In this document: positions 1-6,645 of the stretch, piece by piece | Numbering within the stretch: position 1 is the first letter of the stretch | How the letters are laid out: every line of letters begins with the position of its first letter | Origin: JBBDRW01 sp040905265 | GTDB taxonomy: Bacteria > Bacteroidota > Rhodothermia > Balneolales > Balneolaceae | Length of the DNA stretch: 21,760 bases | NCBI GenBank assembly: GCA_040905265.1 | Contig: JBBDRW010000146.1 | Span: 1 to 21,760, forward strand | Direction of reading: 5' to 3' | Translations under genes and position numbers: made by a program | The notes under the pieces: model-generated | What the model saw: the letters and a program-made list of their open reading frames with translations, nothing else | The model's database searches: none | What the model was told of the DNA's origin: nothing

Positions 1-25
1 TAAAGGTCCAGGCCTGGATATCCAT
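1..25 (-). CDS. Sodium:solute symporter large subunit, N-terminal fragment
   Basis: Only the first eight codons are inside the window; they read MDIQAWTF from an ATG at 25-23. This matches the way large subunits of DUF4212-partnered sodium:solute symporters (acetate/pyruvate-type, SSS family) usually begin, and the gene follows the DUF4212 small-subunit gene on the same strand after 90 bases, which is the standard order for these pairs. The protein would be a multi-spanning inner-membrane sodium-coupled importer of a small organic solute. The substrate cannot be read from this fragment. No strong Shine-Dalgarno is visible. The identification depends mostly on context and on the N-terminal octapeptide. 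Confidence 0.55.
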
Positions 26-73
26 GGTACAAGCGTTCGATTGGGTTGGTTAGTGTTGCCGGTTACCGGAATT

Positions 74-106
74 CAGCACCGGATACAAAGGGAAGATTCG
101 GTGCTG
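74..106 (-). other. Intercistronic stem-loop between the two symporter subunit genes
   Basis: CAGCACCG at 74-81 and CGGTGCTG at 99-106 are perfect 8-bp inverted arms with a 17-base loop. They lie in the 90-base gap between the DUF4212 gene and the large-subunit gene. There is no T-run, so it is not a typical terminator. Such intercistronic hairpins can tune the ratio of two subunits through mRNA processing or stability; that role is inference here. Confidence 0.4.
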
Positions 107-115
107 CTGAATCCG

Positions 116-370
116 CTACTCTTCGTCAAATTCAAATTCACGGTCCAGCTTATTCATCCTGAAGATGTAGACAAAAATCAGAATGATAAATACATACTGG
201 GAACCCTGTTGGGCAAACCAGAATCCGAGCTTGAAACCGCCGATGCGAATCGCGTCCAGCTGATCGACAAACAAGATGCCAAACCCGTAGGATGCGATAA
301 ACCAGATAGAGAGCAGAATTGCCAGCAATCTGAGATTGCGCCGCCAATACTCGTTAGCCATTTCTTTCAT
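116..370 (-). CDS. DUF4212 sodium/solute symporter small subunit
   Basis: This 84-residue protein has the layout of the DUF4212 family: a short polar start with the motif YWRRNLR, a first membrane segment at about 13-35 (LLAILLSIWFIASYGFGILFV), an amphipathic loop with IRIGGFKLGFWFAQQGS, a second membrane segment at about 52-70, and a charged tail RMNKLDREFEF. The family is known as the small partner of an SSS-type sodium:solute symporter, and the start of that partner lies just downstream. The protein probably sits in the inner membrane as part of the importer. The start may be residue 1 or the Met at residue 4 (MANEYW); neither has a strong ribosome binding site. It lies 53 bases after a Gfo/Idh/MocA gene and is probably co-transcribed with it. 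Confidence 0.85.
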   Translation of the reverse strand: MKEMANEYWRRNLRLLAILLSIWFIASYGFGILFVDQLDAIRIGGFKLGFWFAQQGSQYVFIILIFVYIFRMNKLDREFEFDEE

Positions 371-423
371 ACGAATCTGTTTTGTTTGTCTTTATTTCAA
401 AATGGGAGAGTTTTAACCATCTA

Positions 424-1695
424 TTACAGAGCGTACTCCTCTTCCCCGATCACCTGCCTCTCACCCGTTCGGATAGACTCTGCAGCTTTCGATGAAAAAA
501 CAACCGCATCATACCCCTCCTTATACCCGACCATGGCGGGAAACGGCCCGAAGTTATTGTTATCCAGAAACGAGTCCAGGGAATAAAAGAGAGGGGATTC
601 CACATTCGGGTCGTCGGCATAGGGGTCGACACCCTGTGCATCCAGTTGTGTGGCGTCTGCTACAAGAGCGATTCCGATCTCCCTGTGAAAGCGGTCTTTT
701 CGTGCATAGACCTCCCAACCGATCATCGGGGCATCCACCTCTTTGAACATCCAGGCCTGTTTGTCGCGAAGCAGAATGGTACTGTCACTTCCGTAAAACA
801 TATCGTAACGGCCGTCAAAGGAGGTCGTAAGGCTGCAGACACAGGTCAGATGGATGCCACTGGGATACTCAACAATCACCTGAATGTTATCGGGTACCTC
901 CCGGCCGTCCCTCCAGTGGAGAAGCTGGCCGAACCCGTGTATCACAGACGGCCGCTCATTCACATACCAGGAGGCGAGATCGATGTGATGCAGTCCGATT
1001 TCACCTGCAAGCCCCATAGAGAGGGCAGGGTCCAGCCTCCAGTTCAGCTCATTTGCCCGCTCGGACGTTGCAGATGCTCGTCTCCAGCTCGTCTTGTTGT
1101 GCCACTGGGTACGAATATTGGTTGTCCTTCCAATAGCACCGCTCCGGATAAACTGAAATACATCCCGGTGCTGGGGATTAACCCTGTACTGTTGCCCGAC
1201 CTGAAAAATCTGACCGGTGGCACCCCGGGCTGCTTCAGCAATCTCCCTTGCATCCTCCACACTGTTCGCCATGGGCGCTTCACAGTAGACATGCTTGCCG
1301 GCGTCCAGGGCCGCCAGGACAATCTCCTTATGGTTATGGGTCGGAGTGGCTACAATGACTGCCGGTATCTCCTGATCATTCAGGAGTTCACGGTAATCTT
1401 CATATCCGGCAGCGTCCGGATAGTCGCGCCCGGCCCGGGTTACCATAATGGGAAACGAATCGCTGATAGCGGCAATCCGGGCTTTCTCATTTCGCTCCAG
1501 AGTGGATGCAATTTCTCTGCCCCACTCACCATACCCGATAATGCCAACAGGTATCTGATCCTGCGGTGCAACCGTGGTATAACGGACGGCTTCTGCCTCT
1601 TCCATCGCTTTCCCCCGCAGTCTCTCTCCTGCAGCCATCGGCGCCAGAGATGCAAGTGAAAATTTCTTCAAAAAGTCTTTTCTGTCCATTCCCAT
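424..1695 (-). CDS. Gfo/Idh/MocA-family oxidoreductase without the EKP lysine
   Basis: The 423-residue protein belongs to the Gfo/Idh/MocA family of NAD(P)-dependent sugar or cyclitol dehydrogenases. The Rossmann motif GIIGYGEWG is at 51-59, and the usual AVIVATPTHNH and GKHVYCEAPMA blocks follow. In most members the last block reads GKHVxxEKP and the lysine takes part in catalysis. Here residue 140 is alanine (GCG codon), so this copy may have altered chemistry or be non-redox. The N-terminus MGMDRKDFLKKFSLASLAPMAA resembles a degenerate Tat signal with RK instead of RR and only a weak hydrophobic stretch, so export is uncertain. AGGGTG lies just upstream of the first ATG; Met3 is an alternative start. 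It lies between apbE and the symporter genes on one strand, which suggests a role in oxidising or isomerising the imported solute. Confidence 0.85.
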   Translation of the reverse strand: MGMDRKDFLKKFSLASLAPMAAGERLRGKAMEEAEAVRYTTVAPQDQIPVGIIGYGEWGREIASTLERNEKARIAAISDSFPIMVTRAGRDYPDAAGYEDYRELLNDQEIPAVIVATPTHNHKEIVLAALDAGKHVYCEAPMANSVEDAREIAEAARGATGQIFQVGQQYRVNPQHRDVFQFIRSGAIGRTTNIRTQWHNKTSWRRASATSERANELNWRLDPALSMGLAGEIGLHHIDLASWYVNERPSVIHGFGQLLHWRDGREVPDNIQVIVEYPSGIHLTCVCSLTTSFDGRYDMFYGSDSTILLRDKQAWMFKEVDAPMIGWEVYARKDRFHREIGIALVADATQLDAQGVDPYADDPNVESPLFYSLDSFLDNNNFGPFPAMVGYKEGYDAVVFSSKAAESIRTGERQVIGEEEYAL

Positions 1696-1716
1696 TTTTT
1701 CACCCTTTTTCTATTG

Positions 1717-1821
1717 GGAGGCTTTGAAAAACCCGGCTCATTTTTTACACGAGACGCGTTTCTCACGGAGCAATAGCGCGTGATATTGAGCAATCCGCCA
1801 GCCGGCGGATGCAAAGCCTCC
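1717..1821 (-). repeat. 105-bp intercistronic element with 10-bp terminal inverted repeats
   Basis: GGAGGCTTTG at 1717-1726 and CAAAGCCTCC at 1812-1821 are perfect 10-bp inverted arms bounding 105 bases. Inside is a strong hairpin, ATCCGCC-AGCC-GGCGGAT (1793-1810), plus weaker pairs such as GAGA/TCTC and CAATA/TATTG. On the transcribed minus strand the element begins at the last base of the apbE stop codon and ends just before the leader of the downstream Gfo/Idh gene. It lacks a T-run directly after the outer stem. It could be a dispersed MITE-like repeat or a structured intercistronic RNA; one copy cannot decide this. Confidence 0.55.
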
Positions 1822-2741
1822 TACTGTTCAATCACCGTATGATTTTGCAATAATACAACATAACGAGACACTTCAGGCATCGTTCCCATTACCTCCCCGG
1901 AATCGGCTCCCAATACAAGCATCGCCGTGGAACAGGCATCTGCAACGGTTGCATTCGAAGCCGTACAGGCAGACAGAATAGCACCCTCTACGGGGAGCCC
2001 CGATCTGGGATCAAGAATATGCCCGATCCTCTTTCCACCCGCTTCAACTGTTTTTCCCATAATGGTTGAGACCGACAGAGCTTCATCAATCAGCAAGTAA
2101 CTTCTGAACGGCTCTTCACTCTCACCGGCTTCGGAAACGGGGTTACGGAGTACAATACGCCATCCGGTACCGTCGGGAGATTCCCCCCAGGCCCGAACGG
2201 TACTAGTCCCTCCGTGAATCAGCGCATGATCCACACCAGATTCCCGGAGGAGCCGGGCAGCCCGGTCAATCGCATACCCTTTTCCTACGGCACCCGGATC
2301 GAGCAACAGGCCAGGAGTTTTGAAACGGACCGAACGATCCGGTTCATTGAATTGAAGATGATGAATTCCGGTAGAACGCACAGCCTGCTCAATCTCTTCA
2401 TGACCCGGCGTGATATCTCTGTCACCAGCCAATCCCCAGGCCTTCATCAGGGGCCCAACCGTCGGATCAAATGCCCTCCTGGTACGGCGGGACAATTCGG
2501 CAACCTCCGTAAGAAAGATGTAAAATTCATGATCCAGCACAACAGGCCTGCTACCAGCAGTTGCATTAAGCCGGGACAGAAGACTGTTCGAACGATAGAA
2601 ACTGAGTTTCGACTCAATCCGCTCTATTTCCCGTATAGCCTCTTCCCCGGCTGCACGCAACTGTGACGACGAAACACTGCCACGCAGTACCAGCTCGAAC
2701 CGGGTGGCCATAGCATTGCAGGCGAGCCGTACTTCCGTCAA
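1821..2741 (-). CDS. apbE: FAD:protein FMN transferase (ApbE family)
   Basis: ApbE enzymes transfer FMN from FAD to a threonine or serine of a target flavoprotein, using magnesium. This 306-residue protein shows the family blocks: AMATRFEL near the start, SFYRSNSLLSRLN at 47-59, FDPTVGPLMKAWG at 91-103, DPGAVGKGYAID at 148-159, HGGTS at 176-180, HILDPRSG at 241-248 and the metal-site region VADACSTAMLVLG at 266-278. It has no signal peptide or lipobox, unlike many secreted ApbE proteins, so it is probably cytoplasmic. The annotated start is TTG, three bases after the upstream stop codon; the only nearby ATG (Met11 at 2711) would cut into the conserved block. No obvious flavinylation target is in the window. 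It lies between two Gfo/Idh/MocA genes in one probable operon. Confidence 0.88.
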   Translation of the reverse strand: MTEVRLACNAMATRFELVLRGSVSSSQLRAAGEEAIREIERIESKLSFYRSNSLLSRLNATAGSRPVVLDHEFYIFLTEVAELSRRTRRAFDPTVGPLMKAWGLAGDRDITPGHEEIEQAVRSTGIHHLQFNEPDRSVRFKTPGLLLDPGAVGKGYAIDRAARLLRESGVDHALIHGGTSTVRAWGESPDGTGWRIVLRNPVSEAGESEEPFRSYLLIDEALSVSTIMGKTVEAGGKRIGHILDPRSGLPVEGAILSACTASNATVADACSTAMLVLGADSGEVMGTMPEVSRYVVLLQNHTVIEQ

Positions 2742-2744
2742 CCG

Positions 2745-4109
2745 TCAGGAGAGTTCGAGTGTTCCGTAGGTAATCGGATCGATAACCGTACCGCTGCCAT
2801 TTGTGATGACACGGGTCTCCGGATCGAAATAGAGCATATGGCCCAGACGTTCGGACATCTCAGCGAGAGAAAGTACGGTCTGAACCCGGATACCAAGGTC
2901 GATGTTTCCGTTTGGAGTAATTCCGGTCCGTACAGCGTCGAAGAAGTTTGCAATATGCGCCTGGACATCAACACCCGGCTGGATATCATCGTGCTCTTCG
3001 CGATCCACCAGATCAGCAAACGGCCGCTCCGGACGCAACTCCAGCCGGTTTCCTGCAAAGTAGAGCGTCGCTTCATGGCCGCGGATTACCTGGCCGAGCC
3101 CCTGTTCGTTCACCGTGCTTCCGGTTACCATAATGGTAAGGCCGTTCGGGAATTCAGCCATCAGTTGGGTATTGTCCGGCACATCCCTGTCTGTTGTAAT
3201 CTTTCGGGTACCCATTCCGACTACCCTTACAGGGAATTGAGGCTCTCCGGTTGCGATCAACAGCGGGTGAACCCTGTGTGCGAGCAGGTCTCCGAGGATT
3301 CCAGCGCAATAGGGGTAGTACTTTCTCCAGCGGTGATACTCGTCCGGGCTAAAGGGGCGCGATGAAACCGGGCCGAGCCACTCGTTCCAATCGATCGTAT
3401 CAGTAGAGAGATCCGGATCGATACCGTAGTTCCATTCACCGTTCGGATTGTTTCTCATATAGGAGTCCTGAGCCAGAACCGGCGCGCCGATCTTGCCGGC
3501 GCGAACCATCTCTGCAGCCAGATGCCACTTCCCTTCTGTACAGTATTGTGAACCGATTTGAACGACTCGTCCGGTTCGTTTTGCAGTATCATAGACTTCA
3601 AACGCCTCCCCGAGATATCGGGTCATCGGCTTCTCTATATAGACATCCTTTCCCGAATCCATGGCATCGATCGCAATTTTCGTATGCCAGTGGTCCACGG
3701 TACCAATGAAGACGACATCGATATCATCCCGGTCGAGCAGTTCACGATAATCCGTATACCCGTTCGAAGAGTCTACCTCAAGTTCATTGATCGCACGGTC
3801 AACTCGTTTTGTGAAGAGGTCACAGGCTGCCGCTCCTACCACATTCTGTTCTGCAGCCTGACCGACAACACCGCCACGGAGATGGGCGTTGAACCCCTGT
3901 CCTCCAACACCGATAAATCCGGCCACAAGCCGGTCATTGGCTCCCAGGACACTCCCGGTAGCCGGAGCTTTGCCGAATACCGGCGACTGAAACAGGGAGG
4001 GGGTGGCTGCAAATGCTGCAGCTGCCATCCCGCTCTTTTTCAGAAAATTCTTCCGGGATAGTTTATCATCCTTATTCAGATTCTTGTTGGGTTCTTTATC
4101 ATTTTTCAT
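2745..4109 (-). CDS. Gfo/Idh/MocA-family oxidoreductase with Tat-like leader
   Basis: From the ATG at 4109 this is a 454-residue Gfo/Idh/MocA dehydrogenase. An in-frame extension to 4199 exists, but AAAGGGA lies eight bases before 4109, and starting there puts the leader LSRKNFLKKSGMAAAAFAA (about residues 17-35) near the N-terminus, as in exported Bacteroidota homologues. The nucleotide-binding motif GFIGVGGQG is at 64-72, the DVVFIGTVDHWH block at 131-142, and the intact catalytic block GKDVYIEKPMT at 153-163 has Lys160. The C-terminal half has the typical substrate-domain sequence GEWNYGIDPDLSTDTIDWNEW. The leader carries RK rather than the classical RR, so Tat export is likely but not certain. 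It is the first gene of the minus-strand group leading through apbE to the symporter. The substrate is unknown, probably a sugar or cyclitol. Confidence 0.88.
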   Translation of the reverse strand: MKNDKEPNKNLNKDDKLSRKNFLKKSGMAAAAFAATPSLFQSPVFGKAPATGSVLGANDRLVAGFIGVGGQGFNAHLRGGVVGQAAEQNVVGAAACDLFTKRVDRAINELEVDSSNGYTDYRELLDRDDIDVVFIGTVDHWHTKIAIDAMDSGKDVYIEKPMTRYLGEAFEVYDTAKRTGRVVQIGSQYCTEGKWHLAAEMVRAGKIGAPVLAQDSYMRNNPNGEWNYGIDPDLSTDTIDWNEWLGPVSSRPFSPDEYHRWRKYYPYCAGILGDLLAHRVHPLLIATGEPQFPVRVVGMGTRKITTDRDVPDNTQLMAEFPNGLTIMVTGSTVNEQGLGQVIRGHEATLYFAGNRLELRPERPFADLVDREEHDDIQPGVDVQAHIANFFDAVRTGITPNGNIDLGIRVQTVLSLAEMSERLGHMLYFDPETRVITNGSGTVIDPITYGTLELS

Positions 4110-4363
4110 ATTGTATGTCCCTTTGGAGTTTTTGTGAAAACCGTACCTGAAAAAAGCATTGAACGGGCTAAAAAAACGCTTCCGCAACAGTATATTCAAA
4201 ATGATATAAAAAAAGAAGAAAAGCGATCACTTTTTGAAAAGTAACATGCACCTGAGCCGGGTATTCTCTTGACAAGTGAGGCCTCCTCCCGTATGTTGAT
4301 TTTTGCTATCTTGCAGCCTTGACGTTTACATCACCCTCTATTAACCCTCAGAACCGTCCTGTT
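4110..4363. other. AT-rich divergent intergenic region
   Basis: This 254-bp region lies between the divergent Gfo/Idh and yceI-like genes. It holds an A-rich run near 4206-4222, the imperfect palindrome ACTTTT-TG-AAAAGT at 4229-4242 (a possible operator, unproven), a TATACT sequence on the minus strand at 4194-4189 that could be a -10 box for the Gfo/Idh operon, and the plus-strand promoter listed separately. I see no gene or RNA in it. Confidence 0.5.
4269..4297 (+). promoter_or_regulatory. Candidate promoter of the yceI-like gene
   Basis: TTGACA at 4269-4274 and TATGTT at 4292-4297 are separated by exactly 17 bases, a good housekeeping-sigma arrangement. A second box, TATCTTG at 4307-4313, resembles the Bacteroidota-type TAnnTTTG -7 element and recurs upstream of the dehydrogenase gene at 20658. 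Which box is used cannot be told from the sequence. Confidence 0.45.
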
Positions 4364-4972
4364 ATGAGATTACAAACTACATTACCGGCACTCCTGCTTG
4401 GGATTCTTCTGATCCTGCCACTGCAACTGAATGCCCAGACGGAACCAGAGCGACTCACGTTCAGCACTGAAAGCACAGTTTCTGTAGACGGTACCTCAAA
4501 CCGGGATGACTGGACCGTTACGGCTGAAGAGTTTGACGGTTGGGTTGCCATACAGGAAGCGGAAGGAACCAGTGTTCCGGCCATCACAGAGGCCCGACTT
4601 GTCGTCCAGGCCCAACAGATGACGGGAGGCAGAAGTACTGTCATGGACCGCCTGATGCAGAACGCACTTAAAGCGAATGCCCACCCTGAAATTGAATTTT
4701 CACTCACAGAGATAGAGACAGAGCCGTCCGAGGAGAACCCGGATCGATATCTGATTACTGCTACCGGTGAGTTAACGCTGGCAGGTGTAACCCGGATAAT
4801 TGACGTAACACTGGAAGGGAGCCAGAGAGAAGATGGATCCTGGCAGTTTGACGGGTCCCATGCGCTGCTGATGAGCGACTACGAAATCGAACGGCCGACA
4901 GCGCTCTTCGGAGCACTGGTAACCGGTGATGAGGTGGTCGCACAGCTCTCCCTTCATGCTGTTCAGGAATAA
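4364..4972 (+). CDS. YceI-family periplasmic protein
   Basis: The 202-residue product has a signal peptide (MRLQTTLPALLLGILLILPL, predicted cut after QLNA at residue 24) and a single YceI domain. Domain features are an FSTESTVSVDGTSNRDDW opening, an RLVVQAQQMTGGRSTVMDRLMQNALKA middle, NAHPEIEFSLTEIE, and the late GELTLAGVTRIIDVTLEG block. YceI proteins are lipocalin-like beta barrels that bind isoprenoid or other amphiphilic molecules; the ligand here is unknown. The start at 4364 is chosen because it places the signal peptide at the N-terminus. A TTG-initiated extension from 4319 would put 15 polar residues ahead of the leader. No Shine-Dalgarno is visible. It converges on the ThuA-domain gene. 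Confidence 0.88.
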   Translation: MRLQTTLPALLLGILLILPLQLNAQTEPERLTFSTESTVSVDGTSNRDDWTVTAEEFDGWVAIQEAEGTSVPAITEARLVVQAQQMTGGRSTVMDRLMQNALKANAHPEIEFSLTEIETEPSEENPDRYLITATGELTLAGVTRIIDVTLEGSQREDGSWQFDGSHALLMSDYEIERPTALFGALVTGDEVVAQLSLHAVQE

Positions 4973-5009
4973 CATCTCCATCTGTCACAGTCCGGTATAT
5001 TTGTGCTCT

Positions 5010-5067
5010 AGGAGTCTGTCGGACTTACGTCACCGCAAGAGATTCGTCGTTTGTCCGACAGACTCCT
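5010..5067. repeat. 58-bp inverted repeat with 15-bp perfect arms between convergent genes
   Basis: AGGAGTCTGTCGGAC at 5010-5024 and GTCCGACAGACTCCT at 5053-5067 are perfect 15-bp inverted arms around a 28-base spacer. The right arm ends two bases from the stop codon of the ThuA-domain gene, and the left arm starts 37 bases after the stop of the yceI-like gene. It could act as a shared bidirectional terminator. The long loop and lack of T-tracts on either side fit a solo terminal-repeat (MITE-like) element at least as well. No convincing target-site duplication is visible. Confidence 0.65.
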
Positions 5068-5069
5068 GA

Positions 5070-6101
5070 CTACCGGTAGTCAGACGGTGTTTTCCCCTCG
5101 ACAAAATCGCCAAACCCGAACATGGCCGGGTCATACTCACCCACAATGTCGACATTGCTTTCACTGTCGACAAGCCCCCCCATGCCGAGGCCCCAGTAAA
5201 CCGCGTTCACCATGAGCCTTCTCAGGTCTTCACTCTCAAAATCGGTAGCAGAGCCCATGGTCGTTACGAAAGCACGACCCGTCCGGCTGTTGGAAGCGGG
5301 GTACTCCCGTGTCCAGGCAACCGGCATCACCGATTTGCTCCAGTTAACCGGGGCATCCGCTGTCATACCGTTTGTAGACTGCCCCCAAAGTAGAATGTCG
5401 TTTTCCCCTTCAAGAGGGTAGGTTCCGTAGACATCTGTCGGAGCCCAGATATCCCTGACTCCCCGGATCACCGGATGGTCGATCCGCTCAAAAAGACCAT
5501 TCACCAGCGCCCTGGTCCCCTCTCCCATATGGACACCATGATGGTCCACCCAGGTTTCCCCCAGGATACGCCGTCCGAATCCACCTTCCCAGCCTGGATA
5601 GTCGCTTCCCCAGGAGTATTTGGCATACGGGCTGTCTGGATTCCGGGTATAGTTAAATGCGTGTGTGGACGTCCGGAGTGCAACAATCGGCTTTCCCGCT
5701 TGTATATACCGGTCGATATGCCGCATCTGCTCGTCCGGCAGTTCCCGGAAGCGAAGAAAGAGTATCGCCAGGTCTGCGGATCCGAGCTGTTCCAGTCCGG
5801 GAATATTGGTCTGCAGATCCGGGTTGATCTCTCCGGTTTCAGGATCGATGGCGAAGAGTACTGTGGTCCGGAACCCGTGATGTTCCGATAAAATTTTGGC
5901 CAGCAATGGCATCGCCTCCTCGGAACGGTACTCCTCGTCACCACTGACCAGCACGATATGTTTGCCATTTCCCGGCCCCTCACCAGGCTCAAACGTGATC
6001 CATTCCACCCCCTCCTGTGCCTGCAGCAGAGGTGCTGTCAGTATCAAAACGGTTAGCATAAGGGTATTTGCGACTATCTGTACTATATGATTTCTGCTCA
6101 T
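5070..6101 (-). CDS. Exported ThuA-domain protein
   Basis: The 343-residue product starts with a clear signal peptide (hydrophobic residues 6-26, predicted cut after LLQAQ around 28). A ThuA-like (glutamine-amidotransferase-fold, 'trehalose utilization') domain follows: KHIVLVSGDEEYRSEEAMPLLAKIL, LGSADLAILFLRFRELPDEQMRHIDRYI, GKPIVALRTSTHAF, GGFGRRILGETWVDHHG and HPVIRGVRDIWAPTDVYGTYPL. It ends with GRAFVTTMGSATDFESEDLRRLMVNAVYWGLG, a typical tail of this family. These proteins are often encoded near Gfo/Idh/MocA oxidoreductases in Bacteroidota and planctomycetes, as here. Their biochemical activity is mostly undefined, so I assign none. It is probably periplasmic. The gene is transcribed away from mmcQ and towards the yceI-like gene. 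Confidence 0.85.
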   Translation of the reverse strand: MSRNHIVQIVANTLMLTVLILTAPLLQAQEGVEWITFEPGEGPGNGKHIVLVSGDEEYRSEEAMPLLAKILSEHHGFRTTVLFAIDPETGEINPDLQTNIPGLEQLGSADLAILFLRFRELPDEQMRHIDRYIQAGKPIVALRTSTHAFNYTRNPDSPYAKYSWGSDYPGWEGGFGRRILGETWVDHHGVHMGEGTRALVNGLFERIDHPVIRGVRDIWAPTDVYGTYPLEGENDILLWGQSTNGMTADAPVNWSKSVMPVAWTREYPASNSRTGRAFVTTMGSATDFESEDLRRLMVNAVYWGLGMGGLVDSESNVDIVGEYDPAMFGFGDFVEGKTPSDYR

Positions 6102-6249
6102 GATCCAGTCTCGTTTTTATCCGTTATTGTTGGTAATTTGAAATTCGCGCGCTGTCTTCCAGTTGCTTCAGCGGGCAGCACCCGGTATTGATTCATCGGC
6201 AGTGCATAGGCACCATCTTTCAAGCCAACCACAATAAAGGAAATTATCG

Positions 6250-6600
6250 ATGAATATTCTAACATTTCGTGAGTACTGCCTTACGTTCGACGCTGTCACG
6301 GAAGAGTTTCCGTTTGATGAAAATACGCTGGTATTCAAAGTACATGGCAAAATGTTTGCCCTTTGTGACGTAGATGAGTTTGAGAGCATCAATCTTAAGT
6401 GCGACCCGGACAGGGCTCTGCTCCTGCGTGAAGAGTATCCGGAAGTACGCCCGGGATATCACATGAATAAAAAACACTGGAACACGGTGAGCATGAAAGG
6501 AGATCTGCCGGAGGAGCTGATCCGCGAGTGGGTTCGGGACTCTTACTGGCTCGTCGTGACGAATCTGCCAAAAAAGCTCAGAGAAGAACTCTCAGGGTAG
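6250..6600 (+). CDS. MmcQ/YjbR-family protein
   Basis: The 116-residue protein matches the MmcQ/YjbR family (CyaY-like fold, often called DNA-binding). Family features are FREYCLTFDAVTEEFPFDENTLVFKVHGKMFALCD in the first half, then LKCDPDRALLLREEYPEVRPGYHMNKKHWNTV and the closing DSYWLVVTNLPKKLR. Its length equals the family's usual size of about 115-120 residues. AAAGGAA ends eight bases before the ATG and is a good ribosome binding site. It stands alone between the divergent ThuA gene and the convergent MFS gene. The cellular role is not established. Confidence 0.88.
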   Translation: MNILTFREYCLTFDAVTEEFPFDENTLVFKVHGKMFALCDVDEFESINLKCDPDRALLLREEYPEVRPGYHMNKKHWNTVSMKGDLPEELIREWVRDSYWLVVTNLPKKLREELSG

Positions 6601-6645
6601 TGCCGACAACCATGCAGTGAGGGAAAAGATCGAGACCTGGCTCCG

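Noticed and set aside
41..586. 181-codon plus-strand open frame at the left edge
   Set aside because: It is antisense to the DUF4212 gene and the end of the Gfo/Idh gene, with no recognisable domain.
646..1659. 337-codon plus-strand open frame opposite the Gfo/Idh gene
   Set aside because: It is an antisense frame of a well-recognised coding region and shows no domain-like sequence.
4110..4199. 30-residue N-terminal extension of the second Gfo/Idh protein
   Set aside because: A good ribosome binding site and the export leader both favour the start at 4109.
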